Shown in pieces: positions 9,661 through 18,720 of a stretch of DNA of 58,520 nucleotides; the first letter of the stretch is position 1; each line of letters begins with the position of its first letter. The notes under the pieces were generated by a model, which searched no databases, was not told the origin of the DNA, and saw only the letters and a program-made list of their open reading frames with translations. The stretch is from an uncultured Oscillospiraceae bacterium (lineage in GTDB: Bacteria > Bacillota > Clostridia > Oscillospirales > Oscillospiraceae). The position numbers were made by a program, and so were the translations under genes. The stretch is taken from the NCBI GenBank assembly GCA_904420145.1, contig CAJFUI010000100.1, positions 1-58,520 of the forward strand. The letters run 5' to 3'.

Positions 9661-12600
9661 ATGTCCTTTGTTCATCTCCATGTCCATACGGAGTACAGCC
9701 TCCTTGACGGCGCCTGCCGGATCAAGGAGCTGGCCAAGCGCGTCAAGGAGCTGGGCCAGAGCGCGGTGGCCATCACTGACCACGGCTGCATGTACGGCGC
9801 CATCGACTTCTACCGGGCCTGCAAAGCCGAGGGGATCAAGCCCATTATCGGCTGCGAGGTCTATGTGGCCGCCCGCTCCCGCTTTGACAAGATCCACGAG
9901 TTTGACGCGGAGAGCCGCCACCTGGTGCTGCTGTGCAAAAATGAGGAGGGCTACCGTAACCTCAGCTATATGGTGAGCCTCGGCTATACCGAGGGGTTCT
10001 ACATCCGCCCCCGCATCGACATGGAGCTGCTGAAAAAGCACCACGAGGGACTCATCGCCCTGTCCGCCTGCCTCGCCGGGGAGCTGCCCAAGCGCCTTCT
10101 GAACCAGGGCTACGACAGCGCAAAGGCGTATGTGCTGGAGATGCAGGAGATCTTCGGACCGGGGAACTTCTACATGGAGCTGCAAAACCACGGCATCCGG
10201 GATCAGGCCGCTGTCAACCGGGGGATTCTCCGCCTCCACGAGGAGACGGGGATCCCCATGGTGTGCACCAACGACTGCCACTACCTACGCAAGGAGGACG
10301 CGGAGAGCCACGACATCCTCCTGTGCATTCAGACAGGCAAGACGGTGGACGATGAGAACCGCATGCGCTATGAGCCGCAAAACTTCTATGTCCGCTCCAC
10401 CGAGGAGATGGAGTCCCTCTTCTCCGCCTATCCCGGTGCCGTCTCCAACACTGCTGAGATCGCGGAGCGGTGCAATTTGGAGTTCACCTTCGGCAAGTAC
10501 CACCTGCCCCAGTTCCAGCTGCCGGAGGGCTATGACGCGGTGTCCTATATGAAGGAGCTGTGTGAGGAGGGCTTTCAGAGGCGCTACGGGGACAGCCACC
10601 CGGCGTACCGCAACCAGCTGAACTATGAGATGGATATGATTGAGCGCATGGGCTTTACGGACTATTTCCTCATCGTCTCTGACTTTGTCCGCTATGCCCG
10701 CAGCGTGGACATCCCGGTGGGGCCCGGCCGGGGCAGCGCCGCTGGGTCCATGGTGTCCTACTGCCTCGGCATTACGGACATCGACCCCATGAAATACGGC
10801 CTCTATTTCGAGCGTTTTTTGAACCCTGAGCGGGTGAGCATGCCGGATATCGACATGGACTTCGGGGACACCCGCCGGGACGAGGTGGTGGAGTATGTCC
10901 GCCGGAAGTACGGCAGCGACCATGTGGCCCAGATTGTCACCTTCGGCACCATGGCCGCCCGCAACGCCATCCGGGACGTGGGCCGGGTGATGAACATGCC
11001 CTACGCCGATGTGGACGTGGTGGCCAAGCAGGTGCCCAGCGGTCCCGGTGCCCTCCATATCACCCTCGAGGACGCCCTGCGCCTCAGTAAACCCCTGCGG
11101 GACATGTACGAGGGAGACGAGCAGGTAAAAAAGCTCATCGACATGGCCAAGTCCCTGGAGGGGATGCCCCGGCACGCCTCCACCCACGCCGCCGGTGTGG
11201 TAATCACCAAGCGGCCGGTCTATGAGTACGTGCCCCTCTCCAAAAACGACGACACCGTGGTCTGCCAGTACACCATGGTGACTTTGGAGGAGCTGGGGCT
11301 TCTGAAGATGGATTTCTTAGGCCTTCGGAACCTGACGGTGCTGGACGACGCCGTGAAGATGGTGCGCCAGCAGGAGCCGGACTTCCAGCTCTCGGACATT
11401 CCGGAGGGGGATCCGGCTACCTACGACATGCTCTCCCGGGGACAGACCTCCGGCGTCTTCCAGATGGAGTCCAGCGGCATGACAGGCGTCTGCGTGGGCC
11501 TCAAGCCCCAGTCCATCGAGGATTTGACCGCCATTGTGGCTCTCTACCGCCCAGGCCCCATGGACTCCATCCCCCGCTTTATCGCCTGCAAGCACGACCC
11601 GAAGCTGGTCACCTATAAGCACCCGTCCCTGGAGCCGATTCTCTCCATCACCTATGGCTGCATCGTCTATCAGGAGCAGGTGATGCAGATCTTCCAGCAG
11701 CTGGCCGGCTACTCCCTGGGCCAGGCGGATATGGTGCGCCGGGCCATGAGCAAGAAGAAAGCCAAGGACATCGAGCGGGAGCGGGAGGCCTTCCTCCACG
11801 GTGACAAGGAGAGAAACATTACAGGTTGTGTGGCCAATGGGATTCCTGAGGAGACCGCCGAGGCCATCTACAACGAGATCTACGACTTTGCCAACTACGC
11901 CTTCAATAAGGCCCACGCGGTGGCTTACGCTGTGGTGGCCTACCAGACCGCATGGTTTAAGTGCCACCATACCAAGGAGTACATGGCAGCCCTGCTCACC
12001 AGTGTGCTGAACAACTCTGACAAAATCGCTGAGTATATCAATGAATGCCGGGACTGCGGCATCACGCTGCTGCCCCCGGATGTCAACCGCTCCCGGGACA
12101 GCTTTACCGTGGAGGAGGAGGGGATCCGCTTCGGACTGGTGGCCATCAAGAATATCGGCCGCAGCTTCATCCAAGCGGTGCTGCGGGAGCGGGAGCAAAA
12201 CGGCCTGTTCAAAAGCTTTCAGGATTTCTGCGAGCGGATGCTGGACGCGGATATGAACAAGCGGGCGGTGGAAAACCTGATCCGCTCCGGTGCCTTTGAC
12301 AGCCTCGGCGCCAAGCGGTCCCAGCTGATTCGGGTCTATGAGGGCGTGCTGGACAGCATCAGTGCCAGCCGCCGGCAGAACCTGGAGGGGCAGATGGACT
12401 TCTTCGGCATGTCCGCCAATACCCAGCACACGGAGATTCATCTGCCGGACATTGAGGAGTACTCCCCAGCGGAGCTGATGACCATGGAGCGGGAGACCAC
12501 GGGCCTCTATCTCTCCGGCCATCCCATGCGGGCTTACCGGGAGGCGGCGGCGCGGGCTGGGGCGGTCAGCATCGCCGCCATCCAGCGGGACTTCGCCCGG

Positions 12601-13137
12601 GAGGACGGGCCGGAGCGCTTTCAGGACGGCCAGCGGGTCACCGTGGCCGGCATTGTGACCTCCAGCAGGGTTAAGCCCACGAAGAACCGCTCGATGATGG
12701 CCTATGTGGTGGTGGAGGACGAGGCGGCCTCCATTGAGCTGCTGTGCTTCAGCAAGACGCTGCAGAACTGCGGCAGCTATCTCAAGGAGAACCAGCCGGT
12801 GGTGGTCCGGGGCAAGCTGTCTGTCCGAGACGAGAAGTCCCCCCAGATCCTCTGCGACAGCGCCTATCCCCTGACGGACGACCCCAATGCAATTCCCGCG
12901 GCCCAATACGGGGAGAAGATTCTGCCCGGTGAGGCGGTGTATCTGCGCATCAGCGGCACAGGGGACAGCCGGTTCCGCCACCTGCAGCTGGTGCTGGAGA
13001 TGTTCCCCGGCCAGACGCCGCTGAAGATCCGCCTGCTGGACACCGGCAAGCTCATCGGCACCACCTGTCTGCTCCACACATCCCTGATCCGGGAGCTGGA
13101 GAAGGTCTTCGGCAAGGAAAACGTGGTGGTAAAATAG
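9661..13137 (+). CDS. dnaE: DNA polymerase III subunit alpha
   Basis: FVHLHVHTEYSLLDGACRI PHP domain; GPGRGSAAGSMVSYCLGITDIDP; PDIDMDFGDTRRDEVVEYVRRKYG. Confidence 0.98.
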   Translation: MSFVHLHVHTEYSLLDGACRIKELAKRVKELGQSAVAITDHGCMYGAIDFYRACKAEGIKPIIGCEVYVAARSRFDKIHEFDAESRHLVLLCKNEEGYRNLSYMVSLGYTEGFYIRPRIDMELLKKHHEGLIALSACLAGELPKRLLNQGYDSAKAYVLEMQEIFGPGNFYMELQNHGIRDQAAVNRGILRLHEETGIPMVCTNDCHYLRKEDAESHDILLCIQTGKTVDDENRMRYEPQNFYVRSTEEMESLFSAYPGAVSNTAEIAERCNLEFTFGKYHLPQFQLPEGYDAVSYMKELCEEGFQRRYGDSHPAYRNQLNYEMDMIERMGFTDYFLIVSDFVRYARSVDIPVGPGRGSAAGSMVSYCLGITDIDPMKYGLYFERFLNPERVSMPDIDMDFGDTRRDEVVEYVRRKYGSDHVAQIVTFGTMAARNAIRDVGRVMNMPYADVDVVAKQVPSGPGALHITLEDALRLSKPLRDMYEGDEQVKKLIDMAKSLEGMPRHASTHAAGVVITKRPVYEYVPLSKNDDTVVCQYTMVTLEELGLLKMDFLGLRNLTVLDDAVKMVRQQEPDFQLSDIPEGDPATYDMLSRGQTSGVFQMESSGMTGVCVGLKPQSIEDLTAIVALYRPGPMDSIPRFIACKHDPKLVTYKHPSLEPILSITYGCIVYQEQVMQIFQQLAGYSLGQADMVRRAMSKKKAKDIEREREAFLHGDKERNITGCVANGIPEETAEAIYNEIYDFANYAFNKAHAVAYAVVAYQTAWFKCHHTKEYMAALLTSVLNNSDKIAEYINECRDCGITLLPPDVNRSRDSFTVEEEGIRFGLVAIKNIGRSFIQAVLREREQNGLFKSFQDFCERMLDADMNKRAVENLIRSGAFDSLGAKRSQLIRVYEGVLDSISASRRQNLEGQMDFFGMSANTQHTEIHLPDIEEYSPAELMTMERETTGLYLSGHPMRAYREAAARAGAVSIAAIQRDFAREDGPERFQDGQRVTVAGIVTSSRVKPTKNRSMMAYVVVEDEAASIELLCFSKTLQNCGSYLKENQPVVVRGKLSVRDEKSPQILCDSAYPLTDDPNAIPAAQYGEKILPGEAVYLRISGTGDSRFRHLQLVLEMFPGQTPLKIRLLDTGKLIGTTCLLHTSLIRELEKVFGKENVVVK

Positions 13138-13153
13138 TGATAAAATAGATAAG

Positions 13154-13184
13154 CCCCCGTGAAATCCATTGGATTTCACGGGGG
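13154..13184 (+). terminator. bidirectional terminator-like hairpin after dnaE
   Basis: CCCCCGTGAAATCC-ATT-GGATTTCACGGGGG perfect 14-bp stem between convergent genes. Confidence 0.8.
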
Positions 13185-13199
13185 TTGTATTTTCAAGCG

Positions 13200-13730
13200 C
13201 TAAGTCTCCTCCTCATAGAGCACCTCGATGATCCTGGAGTAGATGCGCTCCGCGTCCTTTTCAAAGCGCTTTTCCAGCTCCTTTGCCATGCTCTCCTTGG
13301 TGACAAGGAGCTCCAGCCGCATGACGTTCTCCAGCTCGTCGCTGAGGGAGAGCGTCACCGTGAAGGAACCGGAGCGGCGGACAGTAGTGCCTGTCTGGAT
13401 TAGGGCGCTGCGCCGGAGCTTCTGGTTGTAGGCCACGATATTTTTCTCCGCCTTCATGCGCACGGAGTAGGGGATGCTGCTCTCGCAGATCCTGCCATTC
13501 TCCTGTCCCTTGGCCGTGATGGCGTAGCGGTCATTTTCACAGGTAAGGTGCCCCGTCCGCACCAGGTCCGCCAGACACTGGGAGAAGTCGAAGTAGTCCA
13601 CCCCCTCGTCGCACATAGCTAAATCCTGCAGCACCTCGAAGGGGGCGGGCTCCACCAGACGGGCGGTGATGTAGAGAATCAAAAATTTGATCTCCAAGTT
13701 GTCGCTGATAAAACCGCCAAACTGCGGCAT
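13200..13730 (-). CDS. DUF4364 family protein
   Basis: 176 aa; ISDNLEIKFLILYITARLVEPAPFEVLQDLAMCDEGVDYFDFSQCLADL resembles DUF4364 winged-helix-like proteins of Clostridia. Confidence 0.8.
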   Translation of the reverse strand: MPQFGGFISDNLEIKFLILYITARLVEPAPFEVLQDLAMCDEGVDYFDFSQCLADLVRTGHLTCENDRYAITAKGQENGRICESSIPYSVRMKAEKNIVAYNQKLRRSALIQTGTTVRRSGSFTVTLSLSDELENVMRLELLVTKESMAKELEKRFEKDAERIYSRIIEVLYEEET

Positions 13731-13809
13731 AGACGATCCCTCCTCTCCCGCGGCGATCTTTTATCTATCATTATACCTGCTTTCTCCGTTTTTGTATAGC
13801 CTATTTTTT

Positions 13810-13945
13810 GTGGCGCAAGAGCATGACAAAAACGGCCATGTGCCGCTTTCAAGGGCACGGCCATGCAGGTACAGCGCGCGGGCTGTTCTTGATCCGCATG
13901 TGTAAAAGCTTCGCGGGCCTCATTGGCCTCATTTTTGCCTGCTGC
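13810..13945 (+). repeat. diverged repeat element copy A (hairpin-containing)
   Basis: GCAAGAGCATGACAAAAACGGCCATGTGCCGCTTTCAAGGGCACGGCCATGCA matches copy B at ~14960-15012; similarity continues into ATGTGTAAAAGCTTC...TTTTGCCTG. Confidence 0.65.
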
Positions 13946-14051
13946 CGCGGCGGGCTGACGGCCCAGGAGGTTTCACCCATCGGCCCCGGCAGCATACACT
14001 GGATTGAAAGAGGTCATCTTTCAACCAAGCTACTTAATAGGAGGTTTTCCC

Positions 14052-14894
14052 ATGGCCGATAAGGTATCACCCGGCCCCATCAGCTGCGATTCCTGCGCTG
14101 ACAACCGCGAGGCCGTTTGTATCCATACAAAGAAAATCTACGACTCCTGCAAGGATAAGGACTGCATTGAGGACCTGCGCTTCTATCCCACCGTGGCGGG
14201 ACAGGAGATTCTCAATCGCGCCCTGAGCGTCAAGGGCGGTAAGGCGGAATTGCTTTACGTCTATATCAACGTGGAGCCGGTGGTGTTCAACCGGGGCTTC
14301 TTCACGGTGGATATGCGCTACTTCTACCGCGTCACCCTCAACGCCTACTGCAGCTGCCCGCGCCCTGTGGAGGTGGAGGGCCTGTGCGTCTTTGACAAGC
14401 GGGCTATCCTCTTTGGCAGCGAGGGCAACGCCAAGATCTTCTCCTCCAAGGTGCGGGCCGATGGGCTGGACCGCCAGATGCTGGAGCGGAGCAATATGCC
14501 CGTTGCCGTGGTGGAGGCGGTGGATCCCATCGTCCTTGACGCCAAGCTGGTGGAGTGCTGCGACCAGCGCTGCTGCGACTGCGACCTGTGTGAGATCCCC
14601 GCCTGTGTCAGCCAGTGCTTTGGCTGCGAGCTGACCATGGGCGACGACTGCCGCCGGGCCTTTGTCACCCTCGGGCAGTTCTCCATCGTCCGCCTCGAGC
14701 GGGACAGTCAGCTGCTGATCCCCGTCTTGGACTACTGCCTGCCGGAGAAGGAGTGCACCGGCGGCGCCAGCGAGGATCCCTGCGAGCTCTTCAGCAACAT
14801 CGCCTTTCCGGTGAACGAGTTCTTCCCCCCCAACACCATCGAGATGCCCGGCGACTACGAGGGCACCAAGCACTACTGCGGCTGCGGCCGCTGA
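14052..14894 (+). CDS. uncharacterised cysteine-rich protein (23 Cys), possibly sporulation-associated
   Basis: 280 aa ORF with RBS; ISCDSCADNREAVCIHTKKIYDSCKDKDCIEDLRFYP and VECCDQRCCDCDLCEIPACVSQCFGCEL. Confidence 0.8.
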   Translation: MADKVSPGPISCDSCADNREAVCIHTKKIYDSCKDKDCIEDLRFYPTVAGQEILNRALSVKGGKAELLYVYINVEPVVFNRGFFTVDMRYFYRVTLNAYCSCPRPVEVEGLCVFDKRAILFGSEGNAKIFSSKVRADGLDRQMLERSNMPVAVVEAVDPIVLDAKLVECCDQRCCDCDLCEIPACVSQCFGCELTMGDDCRRAFVTLGQFSIVRLERDSQLLIPVLDYCLPEKECTGGASEDPCELFSNIAFPVNEFFPPNTIEMPGDYEGTKHYCGCGR

Positions 14895-14922
14895 GGCCTA
14901 CACAAAAGCGCAGAAGCGAGCT

Positions 14923-14951
14923 GCGGGAGGGCGGTTTTTCCGCCCTCCCGC
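14923..14951 (+). terminator. terminator downstream of the Cys-rich gene
   Basis: GCGGGAGGGCGG-TTTTT-CCGCCCTCCCGC followed by TTTTT. Confidence 0.85.
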
Positions 14952-14955
14952 TTTT

Positions 14956-15082
14956 TGCTATGCAAAAGCATAGCAAAATTGGCCATGTGCCGCTTTCAGC
15001 GGTACGGCCATACAATCAAAAGCACGTGGACCGGAACAGCCCATATGCGCAAAACTTCATGCGCTCCGTCTTTTGCCTGTGT
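14956..15082 (+). repeat. diverged repeat element copy B (hairpin-containing)
   Basis: GCAAAAGCATAGCAAAATTGGCCATGTGCCGCTTTCAGCGGTACGGCCATACA, then ATGCGCAAAACTTC...TTTTGCCTG; direct orientation relative to copy A. Confidence 0.65.
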
Positions 15083-15154
15083 TCCCGGTGCGCTTTCCGC
15101 CCATGAAGTTTTGCGCCTCCCATAGGCGGGAAACAGGCTGTCCTTTTTTTGCCG

Positions 15155-15183
15155 GCATACTTTGGGACAACCCGTCATACAGT
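15155..15183 (+). promoter_or_regulatory. SigE-type promoter of the spoIIIA operon
   Basis: GCATACT-N14-CATACAGT closely matches the SigE pattern KHATAYY-N14-CATACAHT. Confidence 0.75.
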
Positions 15184-15215
15184 GGAACAGGAAACGAAAG
15201 ACAGGGGGAGTTGCC

Positions 15216-16121
15216 ATGGAGGCATATGAGCAACAGCGGTTTTGGCAGGCCTGCGGTCTGCTGCCCAAGGCGTTGCGCACGGCGGCGCTGTCCCTCCCGC
15301 CGCCGGAACAGGCCCTTGTGGAGGAGCTGCGCCTGCGGACAGGCCTGCCCCTCACCTTGACCATGCCGGAGGGGGAGCGGACTGTGGCGGGGACAGAGGT
15401 GACCCCGGGCGATCTCGAGCAGGTCCTCAACACGGTGACGGAGTACTCCCGCTACACCGCCTCGGAGAGCCTGCGGCAGGGCTATCTCACCGCCGAGGGG
15501 GGCTTTCGGGTGGGGGTGTGCGGCAGCGTGGTCTTGGAGGGGGGAGCGGTGGCGGCCATCAAGGAGCTCTCCTCCCTGAATATCCGTATCCCAAGGGAGA
15601 GGCCGGGGATCTCTCTGCCCATACTTCCTCTAATCTGCCGAGAGGGGACCAGGGAGGTGGTCAGCACCCTGATTCTCGGCGCGCCGGGAGGCGGGAAAAC
15701 CACCTTCCTCCGGGATATGGTCCGCAGCCTCTCCGACCGGCGGGGAGTGCGGGTGGCCTTAGTGGACGAGCGTGGGGAGATCGCCGCTATGCACCGCTGC
15801 CGTCCCCAGCTGCAGGTGGGTGCCCACACCGACGTGATGGACGCCTGCCCAAAGGCGATTGCCATCCCCGCTCTGCTGCGGGCCATGAATCCGGAGGTTA
15901 TCGCCGTGGACGAGGTCGCCGTGGCGGAGGATGTGGCGGCCATGGAGCGCTCCGCCCACGCCGGAACGGCGCTGCTGGCCACCGTCCACGGATCCAGTGT
16001 GGCGGAGCTGCGGCGCAAGCGGCTCTTCGCGGCCCTCTTGGATACAGGTGTCTTCTCTCAGGCGGTCTGCATCCGCCGGGAGGGGAGGCGGCGGCTCTAT
16101 GAGGTGGAGCGGCTATGCTGA
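15216..16121 (+). CDS. spoIIIAA: stage III sporulation protein AA
   Basis: ATPase with GAPGGGKTTFLRDMVRSLSD; first of eight genes in canonical order. Confidence 0.95.
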   Translation: MEAYEQQRFWQACGLLPKALRTAALSLPPPEQALVEELRLRTGLPLTLTMPEGERTVAGTEVTPGDLEQVLNTVTEYSRYTASESLRQGYLTAEGGFRVGVCGSVVLEGGAVAAIKELSSLNIRIPRERPGISLPILPLICREGTREVVSTLILGAPGGGKTTFLRDMVRSLSDRRGVRVALVDERGEIAAMHRCRPQLQVGAHTDVMDACPKAIAIPALLRAMNPEVIAVDEVAVAEDVAAMERSAHAGTALLATVHGSSVAELRRKRLFAALLDTGVFSQAVCIRREGRRRLYEVERLC

Positions 16122-16597
16122 AGGCTGTGGGCGCCCTGCTGCTCCTTGCGGGCGGACTGTGGCTGCGGCAGGTGCTGCTGCAGCGCCGACGGGAGCACAT
16201 CGCCTTAGGCGAGGAGCTGTGTCTGGCGCTGGACCGCCTGCAGCAGGGGATCTACCGCCTGCGGGAGCCCCTGCCCCAGCTGCTGCGCCTGTGCCGTGAG
16301 GAGCTTTGTCTCAGCCGTCCCTTCTGGGAGGGGCTGCTGGAGCGCCTGTCGGCGGAGGGGGATTTCCCCGCGGCGTGGGAGGGTGCGCTCACCCTGGTGC
16401 CGCCGCCCTACGGCAGGCTGCTCGCCCCCTTGGGCGCCGCCCTGCCCGCAGGGGAGCGGGAGGATCTTTTACTTTTGACAAGGGAGGAAGTGTACCGCGC
16501 CGTTCAGGAGGAGCGGCGGCAGCAGGGTAAGCGGGACAGGCTGGCGACGGCCCTGTGCCTGAGTACGGTGCTGCTGGTCATCGTGGTACTGCTGTAA
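16115..16597 (+). CDS. spoIIIAB: stage III sporulation protein AB
   Basis: position between AA and AC; N-terminal TM and C-terminal TM. Confidence 0.9.
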   Translation: MLKAVGALLLLAGGLWLRQVLLQRRREHIALGEELCLALDRLQQGIYRLREPLPQLLRLCREELCLSRPFWEGLLERLSAEGDFPAAWEGALTLVPPPYGRLLAPLGAALPAGEREDLLLLTREEVYRAVQEERRQQGKRDRLATALCLSTVLLVIVVLL

Positions 16598-16598
16598 T

Positions 16599-16793
16599 AT
16601 GGATATTGATCTGATTTTCAAGATTGCGGCCATCGGCATCATCGTGGCGGTGCTCAACCAGTTGTTGATACGCTCCGGCCGAGAGGAGCAGGCGCTGATG
16701 ACCACCTTAGCGGGGCTTGTGGTGGTGCTGATGATTCTGGTGCAGGAGATCAGCGACCTCTTCACGCTGATTAAGACCCTCTTTGAGTTTTGA
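16599..16793 (+). CDS. spoIIIAC: stage III sporulation protein AC
   Basis: 64 aa; MDIDLIFKIAAIGIIVAVLNQLLIRSGREEQALMTTLAG. Confidence 0.95.
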   Translation: MDIDLIFKIAAIGIIVAVLNQLLIRSGREEQALMTTLAGLVVVLMILVQEISDLFTLIKTLFEF

Positions 16794-16796
16794 GCC

Positions 16797-17183
16797 ATGG
16801 AATTGATTGTCAAGGTGGCGGTGATCTGCATTGTGGTGGCCCTGACGGCGCTGCTGCTTCAGCGGGACACCCCTGAGTTGGGGCTGCTGCTGACCTTGGC
16901 CACAGTGGTCGTGGTCATGCTCTTCGCCCTGTCCTTCTATGAGGATGTGGCGGAGCTGATGGACACACTGCTGGCCGAGTCCGGCCTGAGCGGCACCCTT
17001 TTCATTCCGATTTTGAAGATCATCGCCATCTCCCTTGTGACGAAGCTGGGGGGCGATGTGTGCAAGGACAGCGGGCAGAGCGCCCTTGCGGACACGGTGG
17101 ATATAGCGGGCACCTTCTGCGCCCTGCTGGCCGCGGAGCCCCTGTTCCGGGAGGCGTTGTCCCTCTTGACGGGGCTGGGGTGA
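16797..17183 (+). CDS. spoIIIAD: stage III sporulation protein AD
   Basis: 128 aa membrane protein; ILKIIAISLVTKLGGDVCKDSGQSALADTVDIAGTFCAL. Confidence 0.95.
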   Translation: MELIVKVAVICIVVALTALLLQRDTPELGLLLTLATVVVVMLFALSFYEDVAELMDTLLAESGLSGTLFIPILKIIAISLVTKLGGDVCKDSGQSALADTVDIAGTFCALLAAEPLFREALSLLTGLG

Positions 17184-17188
17184 AGTAT

Positions 17189-18250
17189 ATGAAAAAGCTG
17201 CTTGTTTTCTTAATCGTCCTTCTCCTCTGCAGCGGACAAGCCGCTGCGGCGGAGCTCCCCGAGGAGCTGGTGGACAGCCTGCCGGACTCCGCGGCGGACA
17301 TCGGCGCGGAGGAGGGGTGGAGCGCTGGCATTTCCAATCTCCTCTCCCTGGTGCAGGAGCGCTTTTTCTCCCTGCTTCGGGAGGGCGTCGGCGGCATCGT
17401 ACAGCTTTTGCTGGTGCTCTTCCTCTGTGGGATTGCAGAGACCCTCTTCTTCAGCGCCAAGGGAAAGCACACCTTTAACTATGTCGCCTTGACCGCCACG
17501 GCGGCGGTGGTCCTGGTGTCGGCGGGGGATTTGTCCCATCTGATGGGCCTTGGACGGGAGACCATCGGGGAGCTGGAGGCCTTCTCCAAGGTTCTGCTGC
17601 CCACCATGGCCGCCGCCACCGCCTCCATGGGTATGGCAGGGGCCGCCTCGGTGCGGCAGGTGACCACGGTTTTTTTCTGTGACCTGCTGATCTCTTTGAT
17701 TAACCGGCTGATCCTCCCGCTGATCTATCTGTACATCGGCGCCCTCGCCGCCGGCAGCATGTTGGGGGACAGCCGCTTGGACGGCATCGCCAGGGGGATC
17801 AAAAAAGCGGTGGTCTGGGTCCTCAGCGGCCTCTTGACCATCTTCACCCTCTATCTCTCCGTGGCGGGGGCCGTATGGGGAACGGTGGACGGTGCGGCGG
17901 TGAAGGTGACAAAAAAGGCTATCGCGGGAGTGGTGCCGGTGGTGGGAAACATTATTTCCGGTGCGGCGGAGACCGTGCTGGCGGGGGCCGGGGTGCTGAA
18001 AAACAGCATCGGCGTCTTCGGCGTGTTGGCGGTGCTCTCCATCTGTGTGCTGCCTTTTTTGAAGCTCGGCGTGCAGTACCTGCTCTATAAGGCGGCGGCC
18101 TTCGCCGCCTCCACAGTGAGCTCGCCCTCCCTCGTCAAGCTGATCGACGGCTTAGGCGGCGCCTTTGGACTGCTGCTGGGGACGGTGGCCAGCTGCGCGC
18201 TGCTGCTCTTGGTGTCGCTGATCTCCTCGCTGATGGTGGTGGCGGTATGA
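17189..18250 (+). CDS. spoIIIAE: stage III sporulation protein AE
   Basis: multi-TM protein in canonical position; start taken at MKKLLVFLIVLLLCSG rather than the ORF-track start. Confidence 0.92.
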   Translation: MKKLLVFLIVLLLCSGQAAAAELPEELVDSLPDSAADIGAEEGWSAGISNLLSLVQERFFSLLREGVGGIVQLLLVLFLCGIAETLFFSAKGKHTFNYVALTATAAVVLVSAGDLSHLMGLGRETIGELEAFSKVLLPTMAAATASMGMAGAASVRQVTTVFFCDLLISLINRLILPLIYLYIGALAAGSMLGDSRLDGIARGIKKAVVWVLSGLLTIFTLYLSVAGAVWGTVDGAAVKVTKKAIAGVVPVVGNIISGAAETVLAGAGVLKNSIGVFGVLAVLSICVLPFLKLGVQYLLYKAAAFAASTVSSPSLVKLIDGLGGAFGLLLGTVASCALLLLVSLISSLMVVAV

Positions 18251-18720
18251 TAGATGCTTTACAGACTTGGCTCATCGGCGTGACAGTGACCGCCTTTCTG
18301 CTGGCCATAGCGGAGACCCTTGTCTCTCAGGAGGGAGTGAAGCGGGTGCTCCGCATCGCGGGAGGCGTGCTGCTAATCATTGTGATGATACGTCCTCTTT
18401 TAGGGGTGTCATTAGAAGAAGTCGGCTTCTCTATAGCGACCTATGAGCGGGATGTGGAGAGCTTGACGGAAAATTTCACCGCACAGCAGCAGGAGGACCT
18501 GTCCGCAATCATAGAGGACGAGGTGGCCGCATATATATGGGACAAGACGCAGTCTATGGGCTTGACATGCGAGGTGACGGTGGAGATGAAGGAGGGGGAG
18601 GAGGGTGTCCCGCTGCCTGACACTGTGACGCTGTCGGTGCCCTACCATGAGGAACTGAGCGCATGGCTGGAGGAAGAGATGGGGATTCCGCCTGAGCGCC
18701 AGGTATGGCAGGAGGAGTGA
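18247..18720 (+). CDS. spoIIIAF: stage III sporulation protein AF
   Basis: canonical position; ATGA overlap with spoIIIAE; two N-terminal TM helices. Confidence 0.9.
   Translation: MIDALQTWLIGVTVTAFLLAIAETLVSQEGVKRVLRIAGGVLLIIVMIRPLLGVSLEEVGFSIATYERDVESLTENFTAQQQEDLSAIIEDEVAAYIWDKTQSMGLTCEVTVEMKEGEEGVPLPDTVTLSVPYHEELSAWLEEEMGIPPERQVWQEE

Noticed and set aside
11317-13179. 620-aa minus-strand ORF
   Set aside because: Fully antisense to dnaE, which has unmistakable motifs; long antisense frames are expected from GC-rich codon bias.
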